Positions 30,706-43,379 of a DNA stretch of 64,000 nt are shown in pieces. The first letter of the stretch is position 1. The number at the start of each line of letters is the position of its first letter. The notes beneath the pieces were generated by a model. It was not told where the DNA came from, made no database searches, and saw only the letters and a program-made list of their open reading frames with translations. The stretch lies in NCBI GenBank assembly GCA_016490735.1, contig JAEMWC010000212.1, forward strand, positions 358,501 through 422,500, in the 5' to 3' direction. This DNA is from Pachyseris speciosa (lineage: Eukaryota > Cnidaria > Anthozoa > Scleractinia > Pachyseridae). Made by a program: the position numbers and the translations under genes.

Positions 30706-31471
30706 CTGTCCTTAAGTTGCTCGGCCACTTTTGAGCAACTTTTCTGATTTCAAGCAACTTTCAATCCTTCGAGCAACTTTTCGGATTTCGAGCAACTTTC
30801 TTCTGTTTTGAACAGGTTTCTTCCTTTTTAAGACATTTCACACCTTCAAAGCACCTATATTAAAGTTCTGATATTGGACATTGGTTGCTTTCATCATGAT
30901 ATACCTTTTGAAAACAACATTTATACACTATCCGACACTATCCTTGTTCTGGAGAATACGGCTAGTGGTGGTCTGCCTGTGGTCGTTTTACAAGGGTCAG
31001 CGGATATGGTAAAAAATTCAAAATGGCGGAGCTAAACGATAGTCCATGCTCGAGTGACCATGATGAATATTCAGATCCTCTAGAAATAGCACTAGTGCTG
31101 GAGATAGGTTGAGTACTCCAGAAAAAGCTGGTATATAAGGAAGCCAATGAAGAGAATCAGAATTTGGGATGTGGGTTGACAGAAGATAGCAATGTAAAAC
31201 TTAAACTTGCACACAATTATAATGAAATCAATATACAATATGTATCTGGCATCTACAATGTATGCAAAGGGAAATTCTTCATGAACATCTTCATTTTAGT
31301 TGATAATTAGCCTCTTACACCAAAATACAAAAAAGCAACTTCTGAGCAACTTTAGTGGATTTTCAGGCAACTTTTGAGCAACTTTTAGAGTTTTGGAGCA
31401 ACTTTTGAGCAACTTTTTGAGAAAATTGGAGCAACTTTTCAAACATTTATGAGCAACTTGTGGACAGCCCT
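30706..31471 (+). mobile_element. Inverted-repeat element built on GAGCAACTTTT repeats
   Basis: The ends are inverted copies of GGGCTGTCC followed by AAGTTGCTC. Both subterminal regions hold arrays of GAGCAACTTTT-type units: about six at left (30,715-30,805) and eight at right (31,335-31,455), in the same orientation. A coding relic occupies the middle. Such subterminal arrays commonly bind the transposase in other families; that role is inference here. Confidence 0.65.
31023..31310 (+). pseudogene. Coding relic inside the GAGCAACTTTT element
   Basis: The ATG at 31,023 opens AELNDSPCSSDHDEYSDPL, an acidic Ser-rich start. The frame has one TGA at 31,110-31,112, then resumes with LVYKEANEENQNLG and runs to TAG 31,308-31,310. 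Low-complexity bias is modest, and a 95-codon frame with a single stop in AT-rich DNA suggests descent from a real exon. Function unknown; possibly the N-terminus of the element's protein. Confidence 0.35.
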
Positions 31472-32280
31472 ATCCACCTTTGGGAATTTCGGACCATTGC
31501 CTAATACATGCAGCCATTCAACTATCGAACAAACGGCCGGATAAAGACAAGGAACTTTAAAAAAGCATGCAGTTGTAAGGAATCACCTTAATATCTGTAC
31601 TCAATACGTCAGCAAATTTCTTTCGGTATATCCTAGCTCGGTAAGATCCACTTATATGAGAAACCTTCAGGTTTTCCTTTTCAATAAACTTTGACAGTGA
31701 GTTAAGTGAAATAAACGCCTCTCTGTAATGAACGCCTCGTATCCATTTTACCCCCACCCACCCCCCGTTGGACCCCAAAAATTTAATAGACGCCCAGGGC
31801 GTTTATTAGATCACTTATGGTTGACGCACAGCCGTTACTCGCGAAAGAAAAAAAAAAATAGCCCCTGCACCCAGGTATGGCTAGGCATGTCTACGCTCGG
31901 ATTCTCAAGTAACTGCCGCTGTGGGTAAACTTTCACTATTTTCCAACTTCTTTGAGGTCTTTTTACAAAAATTCGTCGTGCCAAATAAAAGACAATCGCA
32001 TTCGAAAACAAAGGCTTCGGAATGACCTTTTACTGCTGAAAGAAATCGATTCTAACGGCCATATAATTTAAACAATTACATTATTCAAAGATTCTCCTCT
32101 AAAAACCTGAAATTTCTAAGAAATTGGTTGAAGACATTCTTTTCAAAAGCGCAAATAATAAAGGAACCCTCGGTCCCGAACCCTCGGTCCCGATAAATAC
32201 TCGCGGCCCTCCTAAAACAGTGTTAGCTTGTGCTAGCTTCAACTGTGAAAGTTGAAGCGAGGAAGGACACCACTGCCGAT
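31472..32280. other. Non-coding; small inverted and tandem motifs
   Basis: AATAAACGCC at about 31,709 and its inverse GGGCGTTTATT at about 31,797 bracket a C-rich stretch and may be a small MITE. A doubled CCCTCGGTCCCGA lies near 32,167-32,195. No gene seen. Confidence 0.4.
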
Positions 32281-32284
32281 TGAG

Positions 32285-33530
32285 GATTGAATTAATAAGT
32301 AAGATTCATTGCGAATACACAGCCACCTGTTAAAGTGATACTTTCCATGCAAAGAGGAAATGTCGCCATGAACTGCATGCATTTCGATTCAGTGAGGCGC
32401 AGGGGTAATTTATCTCATAAATCATCTGTTAATTCCGAGATAGGCATCAGGGTAAGGTTTGTTCAGTTTCGGCCATCTCGAGTCAAGGAATTTAAATTTA
32501 TTTTTGTCCTGGGCGTAGACAGGAACTATGCATGTGCACGTTTTTCTAGTCTTGAGTTCTTAGTGAAAAAGTAATGAAAAAGTAGGTCGGCATCAAACAA
32601 AATACTCGTAAGTAACATATATATGAACAATGTGACAATAAGTCACTCTTTTAATGTCCAGTGTTTGTATCAGCAGTCATTACAAGTCAGTATATGTCTG
32701 TCTATTATCATTGTACTCAAAAATTGTGCGCCCCTAGTCATCGAGATAGGCATAAGTTAAAAAACAATTTTTTTTGAGGGATAAGGTTTGTTAATTTTTT
32801 TTTTCAATTTATTTTTGTCCTAGGCTGAGACAGGAACCGTGCATGCGCTTGTTTTCATAGTCTTGACTTCCTAGCGAAAATATAAGTCAACACCAAACAA
32901 AATACTTGTCGGTAACCTATATATGAACAGGGTGACACAATTGAGTCGCTCTTTTAAGCTTTAGTGTTTGTATCAGCAGTCATTACAAGCAGCATATGTC
33001 CGTCTATTATCATTGTACTCAAAAATTGTGCGCCCCTTAAGAGTTATTTTGTATCAGTTGGAACTCAGCCGAAACAGCAGCAAACAACAACAACAACAAC
33101 AACAACAACAATAACATCAATAACATCTATAGTTATACACTGAGTTAAATAAAAACTGGGATGGGAAGGCGAACGACTCTATGACACAGCTCAGAGAGAG
33201 GAAAGTAAGATTACACATTACACCACCACTGTTAAAATGATATTTAACACACAACGTCCAAAGATAATAATCTAACGAGGCGCCGAACTAATTTATCTCA
33301 TTAATCATCTCTGGTAAATTCCGATAAAGTCATTAGTTGGAAACAAAACTTAAGAGGCCATGGTTCAGCCTTTTTTGGTAGATATATTTTGATAAGTTTC
33401 CCAGATACCTGAGGTCAAGGAATAATGCATTCATTGTCTAACTCATTTTTTCCATCCTCGAAGGCTAGTGAGGACATAATTGGTACCCAGAAAAAGTGCT
33501 ACTAAATAGCTTTTATATGAACCGTATTTC
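32285..33530 (+). repeat. Three-fold diverged tandem duplication
   Basis: Units at about 32,440-32,735 and 32,775-33,038 share long runs (TGTTTGTATCAGCAGTCATT, ATTATCATTGTACTCAAAAA). A third, more diverged unit at about 33,200-33,530 shares GTAAGATT, AATTTATCTCAT and GTCAAGGAAT with the region starting at 32,300. No gene is visible. Confidence 0.6.
33078..33122 (+). repeat. (AAC)n microsatellite
   Basis: About ten AAC/ACA units followed by imperfect ones. Confidence 0.9.
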
Positions 33531-34582
33531 CCCCTAACAACATCACTGCTTAATGCTGGCGGATAAGGTTATGAGAATAAATGAAATGATCATAAGGACA
33601 ACATGTCTTCCTACAAGAAAAACTAGAAGAAAACTATGCGGAACTGTGGGGAGAATATACAAGCCTATCAGTATTAGGACTTAAGATTAAGAGCCGACTT
33701 TGCATGGCTCAAAAATTTATCAGTTCAGATTGAAGTGCTTTTTACATAGTTATGCGGGAACTGAAAACATGGGCCCGCAAAGATACTGTTATTCCACCGG
33801 CGATACGATCTTTATTAAGTCTAGCAGTCAGTGGATTAGTGAGTTCTCGGCTAACGTGTTTTGCCTGTGATAAGCATGGAAATAAGCCGTAGATTCGCCG
33901 GAAATCATTAAATTTTTTCTTCATAATCCAGTGAAGATGAATTTGTGGTACGTCTGATTAATAACTGATAAATGACCCCGGATTAAAGTTTTAAAGCACA
34001 TTGCTTTCAACGAAGAGAGCCGATTGAATCTGGATAGGCGAACATAACTGTTTTGAAGAGTTTTGCAGACAGCATCACAGGAGTGTATTCAGCGTATTCA
34101 GGAACCCATGGGCTCCTGGCTTATTACAGAAGATTTTCTTTGACTGGTTACACAAAATAATCCATTGAAATGCTTCTCAGATGCTAATGCCACTCCCTAT
34201 GGGCGAAGTGGAAACTTGTTCAAACGCCCGAAACCACTGAAGCGGCCGTACTATAACAGCCGAGCTCCATGCAAAACTAGAAGCTAGACTTCTGATAATA
34301 TGGAGTCAAAAAGTTCCTATCTCAAACAAAACAAAAACTTTAGACTTTTAATTGGAAATAACTTCCCTGGATTTGTACCAACAGCGATATCAAAGTCAGT
34401 TTTTTGGTTGTTTGCGATTTTTGAATGCTATGTCATGCTTTTTGAATGCATGCGAACTACATTTTGCCACTAATAAAGATTACAATCTGATAAATAAATT
34501 AAAAGTGTGCGAAGAAAAATTTAACTGTGAATTTAGAGGGAAGTACAATCGCCAATTCTCCCATTTTAAAAGACCTGATCAT
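33531..34582. other. Non-coding interval
   Basis: No gene or repeat recognised. Confidence 0.4.
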
Positions 34583-34584
34583 TA

Positions 34585-34808
34585 GGGCCGTTTATACGAG
34601 AGAAAATAAGCCGCGGCTTACTCTGGCCACGCCTTACATAAGACGCGAACACTCCGTATAAATGGTACAAAATCTACGTTCACGGCTTTCTCAAGCTGCG
34701 GCTTATCCTGGCCTAGGAGTTTTTACTCGTATAAATGGTTTCTTTCGCGTCTTATGTAAGCCGCGGCCAGAGTAAGCCGCGGCTTATTTTCTCTCGCATA
34801 AACGGCCC
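34585..34808. mobile_element. 224 bp MITE with TA target duplication
   Basis: Terminal inverted repeats of about 66 bases begin GGGCCGTTTATACGAGAGAA and hold AAGCCGCGGCTT. TA flanks both sides (34,583-34,584 and 34,809-34,810), as expected for Tc1/mariner-type integration. No coding sequence. Confidence 0.88.
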
Positions 34809-34810
34809 TA

Positions 34811-35254
34811 CTATTTCATCACAGAAACGCTCACTATTCAAGGCGATTGAACTCCCATGAAATCATTCATGGGGGCACGAATGACAGGTTTGGCAGTCAT
34901 ACAGGTCTTTACAGTGTATAAGATGGGTCTTCGGCGGGTGATACATGCTATTATCCTGGCAAAAGTGTATTTTTATTTACCAAAAAATAATCATCCACAG
35001 ATGGCGCAACTTGCATTTGGCTAAAGCAGCCTCCGTTTCAGAAAGTCACCCATGGGCTTAAAAAAAAAAAAAAAAAAACGTCACGAGTACATCTTGGTGT
35101 GTGACTAAAGATATAATACTATACTATCAAAGGATACACTAAACCGGCGAAAGAAGAACCGCCGAAAATGCTCTGATTTTGAACGTCAGGAATCTGCGCA
35201 CAAAGCAGTTTTACTTTTTGGCCTTTTATGCAAACACACCTCTCAAATGGTTCC
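34811..35254. other. Non-coding interval with poly-A tract
   Basis: An A-run lies at about 35,060-35,078. No gene seen. Confidence 0.4.
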
Positions 35255-35365
35255 TTTTTACAAAACCACCAACCGCATAAATTTAAGAAGGGAAAACTAC
35301 CTTCAGGAAATCCGGCATTTCGCGCCTTTGCGTCTGCCCAGCTTCTGTCATGTATGTCATCGATC
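35255..35365 (+). repeat. Third partial copy of the duplication end module
   Basis: ACCGCATAAATTTAAGAAGG and CTTCAGGAAATCCGGCATTT resemble the ends of the duplicated segments at 23,370-23,470 and 44,855-44,955. Confidence 0.45.
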
Positions 35366-38115
35366 TTTCACTTCACAAACAGGAAAAATACTTGAGATGA
35401 TCAGATTTGCAGCACTGAAGGAGCCTCGTGTCTGAAAGGAGGAAATTCAAATTGGATGCAGTCCAAAGTTTATCAGACAAACAGGGCTAAATACATTTTG
35501 AGAAGCTGATATGTAAATGTCGAATATTCATTTATCCCTCTTCGATTTCACCTGGTCGTCACTCCGAGTTGAAACAGATGATTTGTTGTACCACAGTTCA
35601 ATACAGTTTTTAAACGAGATAACTATAGATGATTGGTTTCAAAATTTGCTTCTGATTTTGGTCCGTAAGTCACCGATTTGCTTTGTCTTGTCAGTGCTCG
35701 GCGAAACACTTTAGTCCGGGTTTAATTCCAGTTAAGTATAGCATAACAAGAGTCTAACACGAAGCAAGAAATTTGACGATATAAAACTGAACCGGAGACT
35801 TGAGATTAGCACATTGGAAATCTTATGAAATAAACTAAGTTCTTAAAGGTTTGGGTTTTGCCAGGGCAAAGGATAGACTTGCTCAACATGTTTACTTAGC
35901 CAGACAACAACGAGTAGTGTAGTATTGATTCTATCAAAACAACAACGGATTCTTTGTATTTGATCATGAGCTGAAACAAATCAGCCGCCTGCCATTTTCA
36001 AACTATTTTCGGTTCACCTTTGGGTTTGCTAAGCAGATTTTGATTGGAACATTCCTATTTTACCCCGGGTCCTACTATTCAGTGTTGTTTGACCTCCCCG
36101 GCTGGAGAGTTTTACCAAAAATCCACGAGTCTGATCTTACAAGTGTATTTCGTGTTGCAAATGGGCTACAATTTCTCAGTTATTGAGTGCGAAATAAACT
36201 TGATTCGCGAAATATCACTCGCTGCCGACGTGCACAGACTCGCTGAGTACATCATTTTGACTGATGTCAAAAGATTACGCTGTTAAGGATGTTTTTATAA
36301 ATTAAGGAATGTCCCTTATGAAAAATTGTACCTAATTTTCCGTTGTTCAGTGTGTATTATGCGGTCAGTTCGAGGTTATACCCCGCTTTTAGAGTTGGCC
36401 AAATATTACCCTGTACAATACTTACAGTGTGTATATAGAAGTTCAATGTCAACCAATTATTCTTAGAATAGCTACTCACAAAGCAGAATCGTGCAAAATG
36501 TTTTCAGCTGGACAGCGAAATTCGCGGTATATTCTTGCTGGAAAGGACGTATTGCACTAAGATTATCAATTTTTAATATACTTGTTCAAAATCTATGACC
36601 TCAAATAAGAGGTCGCATGCAAGTCTGAAATAGAAATGAAAGAAACATTGAAATGCATGCGATGATAGGCTGCGAAGGAAATGTGTACTTTTTTTTGGTC
36701 TGTGACGCTCGTGTTTTTATTTTCCTATTAAACAGGGCCGACAACTATAAGGAAGCTTGTTATCAGTCTGATCAGTGTACTCAGCGAAGAAAGGGGAACG
36801 AATCGCCAAGCTGCCCGTATGTTTATCATTTTGGCACAGTTTATAAATGTAAACGAAAGTTAGGTTATACAATAAGAATTCTATACTGAAGCTACAGGCG
36901 TTCTTTTCATCTTTTTTTTTGCCATAACTTTTCCAATCCCATGCACCAGCCAACATACCTTGAACTGATGTCAAACTGTTCCTGTTTAAATCAAACGTAG
37001 ATTTCTTGTTTATCTAAAGAAAATTTACTGAGGAAATAGAAGGGCGTGTCCCGTACTGTTCTGATTATCCACAGAAAAAAAATTTTTTTTCATCTTTCCG
37101 AATGAATATTTATCTCGGTCATTGTATTCTGCTTTAACTTCCTATCTTCCCGTGTGAGTTTTAGATCAGCTATTTTATCTTCCGTCGGAACTCTAAATTT
37201 GGAGAAGAAGCTACCGTATTTTAATGGTTCGCAGGAGATTTTCAACTGTCTCCCTAGGACTCTGTTTAAAAGAAAAATACTAAACAAGCGGGGCGGGGTT
37301 TTAACACTACAATCATTGCATTCTTTTGCTCTTATGGAAAGTTCACGACTTCACGTGTTCGTGTTAGAACTGTGGACTCATCATATAAGCCACCTCTTCA
37401 TTACCCAGATCTTAATGTAAAAATCAATGCCGTCTTCGCTCTCTACGGATTCTAGCAGTAAACGTATACACACGAACCAACTGAGGCCAACTTAAATCAC
37501 CACGTAACTTAGGGCCGATTAAGCATTCGACCAACTAAAGGACATATCATGGATTTGATTCTACTCCTTGACCCGTTTTTTTTCCTATTTTTCACGCTCT
37601 GTTATTAATATAAGATTTTCCCATATTCCTTCTAATACGTTCCACATGATGGTTCATCTTTCAAAACCTTCTTATTCATATTTCCATCAACGTGTCTTTT
37701 GAGACGGAAACACGGCAAATTGCAGTTTAAGTAAGATGGACAGCGTTCTTGTACCTCAGGAAATGTGTGCAGCATGTCGTCAGTGGGGAGTTTGAACTCC
37801 GCGTGAGAAGCAAATGTCGTCGAGAAACAAATGACTGGCTCTCTTTGATTTCTCCCGGCCAATTCAGTCGTCATAAATTGGCTACAAAACCATTGGATAA
37901 AGCTTCATTACCACATTCTTCATTACTGTTTTGGTGTGTGAATTGTACGGGAAGTGTTTGGGAAGTGGGGAGTGGAGGTGAGGGGATAAGCCGAACTACT
38001 ATACTCTTTTTTTTATTTTTTATAATAATATATTTTATAAGAATATCGAGGCTGAAATTTGCGAGATTTTTAGAATATTTTAAGAATAAATCTACCACGA
38101 ATGGCTCCTTTACCC
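35366..38115. other. Non-coding interval
   Basis: No recognisable gene. Open frames here are short and lack domains. Confidence 0.4.
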
Positions 38116-38119
38116 ACCC

Positions 38120-38137
38120 CTGGGGGGGGGGGGGGGG
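38120..38137 (+). repeat. Poly-G tract
   Basis: An uninterrupted run of about 16 G, 14 bases before the hairpin at 38,152. Its true length may be uncertain in the assembly. Confidence 0.7.
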
Positions 38138-38151
38138 TAAAAAACAAAAAC

Positions 38152-38262
38152 CTTTGGCCGACGGAGACGGCCAAAGCTACGTAACGTAACAAAAGCTGCT
38201 TAACAGCAGCTTTTGTTACTGTTGCAACGTTACGTAGCTTTGGCCGTCTCCGTCGGCCAAAG
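38152..38262. repeat. 111 bp nested hairpin with 4-base loop
   Basis: Two 49-base arms starting CTTTGGCCGACGGAGACGGC pair without mismatch, apart from one 9-base bulge (TTGCAACAG) in the right arm, around a TAAC loop. Each arm begins with its own smaller palindrome (CTTTGGCCG...CGGCCAAAG). The near-perfect pairing suggests a recent foldback insertion. Confidence 0.85.
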
Positions 38263-41074
38263 CCGAAATCAATGAACTTTGATTTCAATTACATTTCCTC
38301 TTTCCTATAGTATACGAACTCAACAAAGAATTTACATAAACTGCAAGGCCCAGAACCGGCACTAAGTCAACTGTATAAAGAACCTCGTCAAATTTCTCAT
38401 GGCCGTTTTATTAAGATCACATGTTAGACGTTGCTCCAATTTGCAGACAATGAAGAGGAAATAAGTCAAAATGTCAAAATTCACACCAGACATTCCAAGC
38501 AAGACATTCCTAAGGAGAAAAATAACTGGCACGTGAAGATCACATAAATATGTCATAGATTACCTGTTTTGTTTCCACAACAGGTCAAATGATTCAAGCC
38601 ACACTTGTTCAAAAACGTGAGCTAAGTCATTCCTTTAATTCTTCAGTTAGTTAGTTTTTCTGCTGGCCTAATGACCAATAAACACCGACTGTACATGTGT
38701 GGGGTAGGGTGGGGCTAGTGGTTGCGCCTGTTCAGCCCCAACCGTCAAAAAATAGTTTAGGTAAGCCTATGTTGACCAAAATTTAGTATTTCAACCCCTC
38801 ACCCCTAATTCACAGAAAACCTTCTCTGTGACTCAAATCGGCCCAGGTCGAGCGATGCATGTGAAGGGCCCAGAGTGCGTCAAATAACATAACTTGCACA
38901 TGTTGGGCGACGGTTTTTTTTTAAATTTCTTCATTCACTAACTAACTAGCCCCTTCAAAACTAACCGGACAAACCTGATTTGCAGCTCCACTTTAATGAC
39001 GGCGTTGATGACAATTGTGCTATTTTTCACCTGTCTTGATTGTCTACTTGAGTGGATGCATGTCTTGGCTCGTTTCTTGTAATAAGTTAAAAGTCATGAT
39101 TACTGGAGAACAAATACTACCCTAAGTATGTACTAATTCTCAATAAAACAAGGAATTTCGGAATGTTCATTTTTAAATTACTTCAAAACGCAGCGATGAT
39201 CGTCTATATTCGTATACGAAGTCAATGAAGTCTTTCTTTGAGAGTTTGATAGGAAACAAATAACTTACAAGTGTTGACAAAATGAAAAGAATCTTCAACC
39301 GAGGAGCTAAAATGCATGCAACCAGCGTGGGCAGTTTCCTTGTAATTAAATTGCAGCTTAATTGATTAGTGCCGCTTTAGAACAGTAGCTTTTGTCGCAG
39401 AACAAAAAACGCTTTGTTTGAAAGTAATTAATTCACTAATTGAAGTCAGTTGTTTGCAAATTTTTGGAAAACTTTAGTCGAGAATGTTTTTGTTAAATTG
39501 GATGGATGTTTAAGTGGTTAACACGGATCGCTAACCGCAAAACATGCAAGCATAACTTGCGAGGCTAGCGGCGTTTCTCTTGTGGCAAAGATCGCACTTG
39601 CCTGAATACTCCTTGAACTTAACAATTCATCAATATGGTATGGAAAACATTCCCTTCCCCGCGTAACAAATTTTACCTTTTGCGTCAAATTGGTTCTCGT
39701 ATTCATTGCATGTATCGATAATTTCGATGATCTTTTGACCTTTCGCTGAGTGGTACAAGGTTCGCCAACCACAAAGAATGTTATTCTTTAGATACTCAGG
39801 ATGTTGCTGGATCAATCTTGTACTGTTCATGTCAAAAGACTACAATTGTCTTGTAACAATGACTAGCATTATCTAGTGCTTAAGCTTCAAATTGCTATGT
39901 TTCCACGTATATTTATGGGCGTTCTTTAAGAGATATTATTTAGTTCCAAATTTGGTTGCAATTTCATACCTTCCCCACGACCTTAGCACCCGCTCAAACA
40001 AGGAATTCCACAGAGTTCGCTGGATTTGATCCAAAGTAATCTTGTACTGTCATAACACTGCCATTGACGTAGGGACACTCATTGACACTCAGTAGTCTTT
40101 AAGCGAAACATATTTCTCTTTGCCATTTTTTTTTTAAACTATGTATCATTGATATCTAAGTTTGAGTGCAATTTTATACTTCATGACCTCTGTAGCAGCT
40201 TAAACATGAATTCCTTCACGGACAGAATTGAGTAAAAAATGTAAATAAATAAACACCAACTGAGTGAGCCAAGTTTGCACGCCCACGCCAAAACACGTTT
40301 TTTAAGTAATTACTATTTCATGCCATTGACATGAAAACGATGAATCTCTGAAAATGACGACAGCCATCAACAGACACAATAATTTAGAAGAAAATGACTT
40401 TTATTAACGCACCGTTTTAACTGTTGCGAGGGCTCCAAATCTTTGCATTTGATTTAAGAAACTGACAGAGCCTTTATTACATCAGCACACTTGTTTTGAC
40501 GTAAATTATTTTTCTTTGATGACGAGTTGATTCTCGTTCCAAACCTCAAATATCGTCCTCCCCATCGATTTTCCGAGAGCTCCTTCCAAATACAGTACTG
40601 TACAACGAAAGTAGAAAGGAAGTTTTCGGTAAGGACATTACATTGTTTTGAACAAACAATGCGTCGATTGTCCCACTGAACAATGGCCAGATTACATTAG
40701 CGACTCAAATGTCACTGAATTCTGTCAAGCAAGACGTTAACCTTGATTCAATTAGTCCATCCAAAGGTAACAAAAATTTTCCTCGGCCAAGTTCATGTGA
40801 ATTTAATTACGCAACCACATCATTCAGTTTTGTTTATGTTATCGAAACTTGTCAGTCAGGTATCTCGTCTTCTTTGCTGGGTATCCCGTTATCTACCCTA
40901 ATGATACTTGCTAATGATAATATGGTTCCCCCGCAATGATTGGACCGACACTATACAAGCTTCCCGTTTACAGTGCCGCGGTTCACGTCTCGAACTTGTA
41001 TCACTAACAAATCTAATTTTCGTGACACCTCTAGCAACTTTCATTTTTCTCTATAACAACTTCTGATTATACTG
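38263..41074. other. Non-coding interval
   Basis: No gene, RNA gene or strong repeat recognised. Confidence 0.4.
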
Positions 41075-41350
41075 GGGGCAGGATGACCGAGCGGTTAGGG
41101 TGATGGATTTCAACGCGGTTGCCCCGGGTTCAAATCCCACTCTGGCCGCTAGCTGGTCTTGTTCTGGGTAGTCCCTGGTTAAGGTTCAAGTCCTCAGTCA
41201 TCCTTGTAAATAGCCAACTAGTATTGCCTCCGGCCAGTTGGGATTCTTATCATGTTCAGTTTATTTGTTTCTATCATTATTTGTGGGCCACAATGGAAAC
41301 TACTGGGTTAACAGTAATTGCGTTACCCCTATAAAGTGGTACTATTATAG
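41075..41350 (+). mobile_element. tRNA-derived SINE (Ser/Leu-like head)
   Basis: The head has an A box like GATGACCGAGCGGTTAGG and a B box GGGTTCAAATCCC at 41,126-41,138. The body includes AGCCAACTAGTATTGCCTCC and TCATTATTTGTGGGCC. The head lacks a convincing cloverleaf with variable arm, so I call a SINE, not a tRNA gene. Confidence 0.7.
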
Positions 41351-42339
41351 CGTCCACCAGCCAAGGTTTTCCTTGGCAGTGGATTAGTCATCTTTCATAA
41401 GACTCTTTCAAAGGTTTACTCCTATTTCCTGTTTGTTTGGGTTTTCTTTTTCCTCGGATGCACTGCCAACACCCAGTGGACTCAGCTCAAAGCGCGAATC
41501 CACATCGGGTTTCCAGCGTTCTAGGACTCGAAATCGATCAAATTTTATATTTTAAGAAAAAAAATATCAGCATAAAAATCTTCCTTGTGCTATTCCTAGC
41601 AGTGAACCACCCGTAGACTGTCTAACTGACGTCGAACCCGTCAAGACTGAGTGAATGAAGAAAAGTTAAGAGGCGATTGAAAACATAGGGCTTAGCATAT
41701 CAAATACACTACATGATACGAATGACATTGATTTGTTTTTAACAAATAACAGTTATAGGACAACCGCAGATTGTTACAAGTACAATACTACATTAAAAAA
41801 AGATGCAACATGATTGGAAAGGCAAAACGTTACATGTTTACAATACTTAGAATTACAGGCAAATAAAGATTTGCACGCAGGTAGCTAAAGCCCGGGAGAG
41901 GGGGGTGGGGGCTAAAGGAACTAAAAACACACGGGATAAACAATAAGGAGGGCAATGTCTTATCTCAACACGATTCACCAAATTTCCCGTCTGAATTACT
42001 CAGAATCGAGCGAAAAGTAACCTTAGAGACAGCGAGACTACAATCTTTCCTTTGAAAGAAGTATGCCTCCAGACACGGCCCTATTAACTGCGACTTCGAG
42101 AAATCGGTGCTTAATGCACCGGAAAATTAAACAGGGCCGTAGCTACTATGAGGCGAACCGAGGAACTTGCCTCGGTAAACATTTTGAGTTTATGATATAT
42201 ATTTCTTTATTTGTATGTGTGTGTTATGAACAAGGTGACTAATTTCACACAGGCGTAAGTCTTTTTTTACAGGGTCCTGTACGAGGCTATTAAATAAGTA
42301 GTTTAGTCTGAGTAAGAAAGATATAGACCTAATCACGGT
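41351..42339. other. Non-coding interval
   Basis: No gene recognised. A small hairpin ACCGAGGAACTTGCCTCGGT is at about 42,158-42,177. Confidence 0.4.
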
Positions 42340-42808
42340 TTTAGACGCCATCTTGGCGGGTAGGCAAACAGAACATAAATTACAGTGTTTGAATGCAATT
42401 CCGTTGTCAAAAATATGAGTGAAGCGCCTGTTTGTCAGCAAAAAGTTATATCAAGAGTATTGCTAATTAATGTTACTTAGGCAAAGGGTTCCACTGACAA
42501 AATTTGAGGGGTTTAGCCGTGCCAGAAAACGTTCTCTGGCGTTTTGAATTTTTCCATACATTCGAAATGTAATTTTTTGCCGCGGGCTGAAAAATTCCCG
42601 GGAGAAAAATAACAGACGAATGTATGGAAAATTAAAAAACCCAGAGAATGTTTTCTGGCACGGCTAAATCCCTTAAATTTTGTCAGAGGAACGCTTTGCC
42701 TATTACTATTAATCAGCAATAGATTTTTTGCTGAGAAACAACGGAATTGCATAGAAACACTGTAATTTCTGTTCTGTTTGCCTACAGCCCGCCAAGATGA
42801 CGTCTTAA
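42340..42808. mobile_element. Foldback element with arms of about 200 bases
   Basis: The left arm (42,340-42,571) and right arm (42,604-42,808) are imperfect inverted copies, sharing GCCATCTTGGCGGG, AAATTACAGTGTTT, CAATTCCGTTGT, AGCCGTGCCAGAAAAC and TTTCCATACATTCG. The spacer is about 30 bases. No coding sequence. Confidence 0.8.
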
Positions 42809-43379
42809 GACTGCCCTTAAACAGCCAGCTGTTTTCTGAATCAGCGTCTCAGGTCATACAGCGTAATAACGATAATGTACACATGAAAATTCGTATCACC
42901 GAGCCGGGTGGAAATGAATAAAGCAATCAATTTAATTTGAGCGTATAATCATTATCAAGTTTCTGCCAAGGACGGGGGATCGAACTTAGAAAAGGTAGCG
43001 GGGTTGGATGAGTATATCAAAGGTCACGTTTAAACGCAAAAGGTTTTTGTCCTTGCTGCGTCTTTCCTGTTGACTAGCTGCCGCATCTACTCGTATTTAA
43101 GCGAACTAGTGTTTTCTTTCCTTTGTCACTGACGTAACACACAAGCAGCGCCAATCCGAAAGCGGTACTCCTTTGCCACTGCACGTCTAAAGTGTTGCAT
43201 CTTTTGATTGCATAACCTAACTTCCTTTCAGTATTATGTATTTATACTTTAACTGCATTTAACTCTTAATTGAACAGTGTAAACTTAAGTAAGGCCCAAA
43301 GGCATCAAATGCTTTCCAGGCTTCTGTTTTTCTCAGTAGATTATTACCTGTTACGTTACTACTGAGTTTTAATGGTAAT
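42809..43379. other. Non-coding interval
   Basis: No gene or repeat recognised. Confidence 0.4.

Noticed and set aside
33078..33122. CRISPR-like array
   Set aside because: A simple AAC microsatellite without spacers; the setting is eukaryotic.
41077..41150. Possible tRNA-Ser or tRNA-Leu gene
   Set aside because: A and B boxes are present but the cloverleaf arms do not pair convincingly, and the sequence runs into a SINE-like body.
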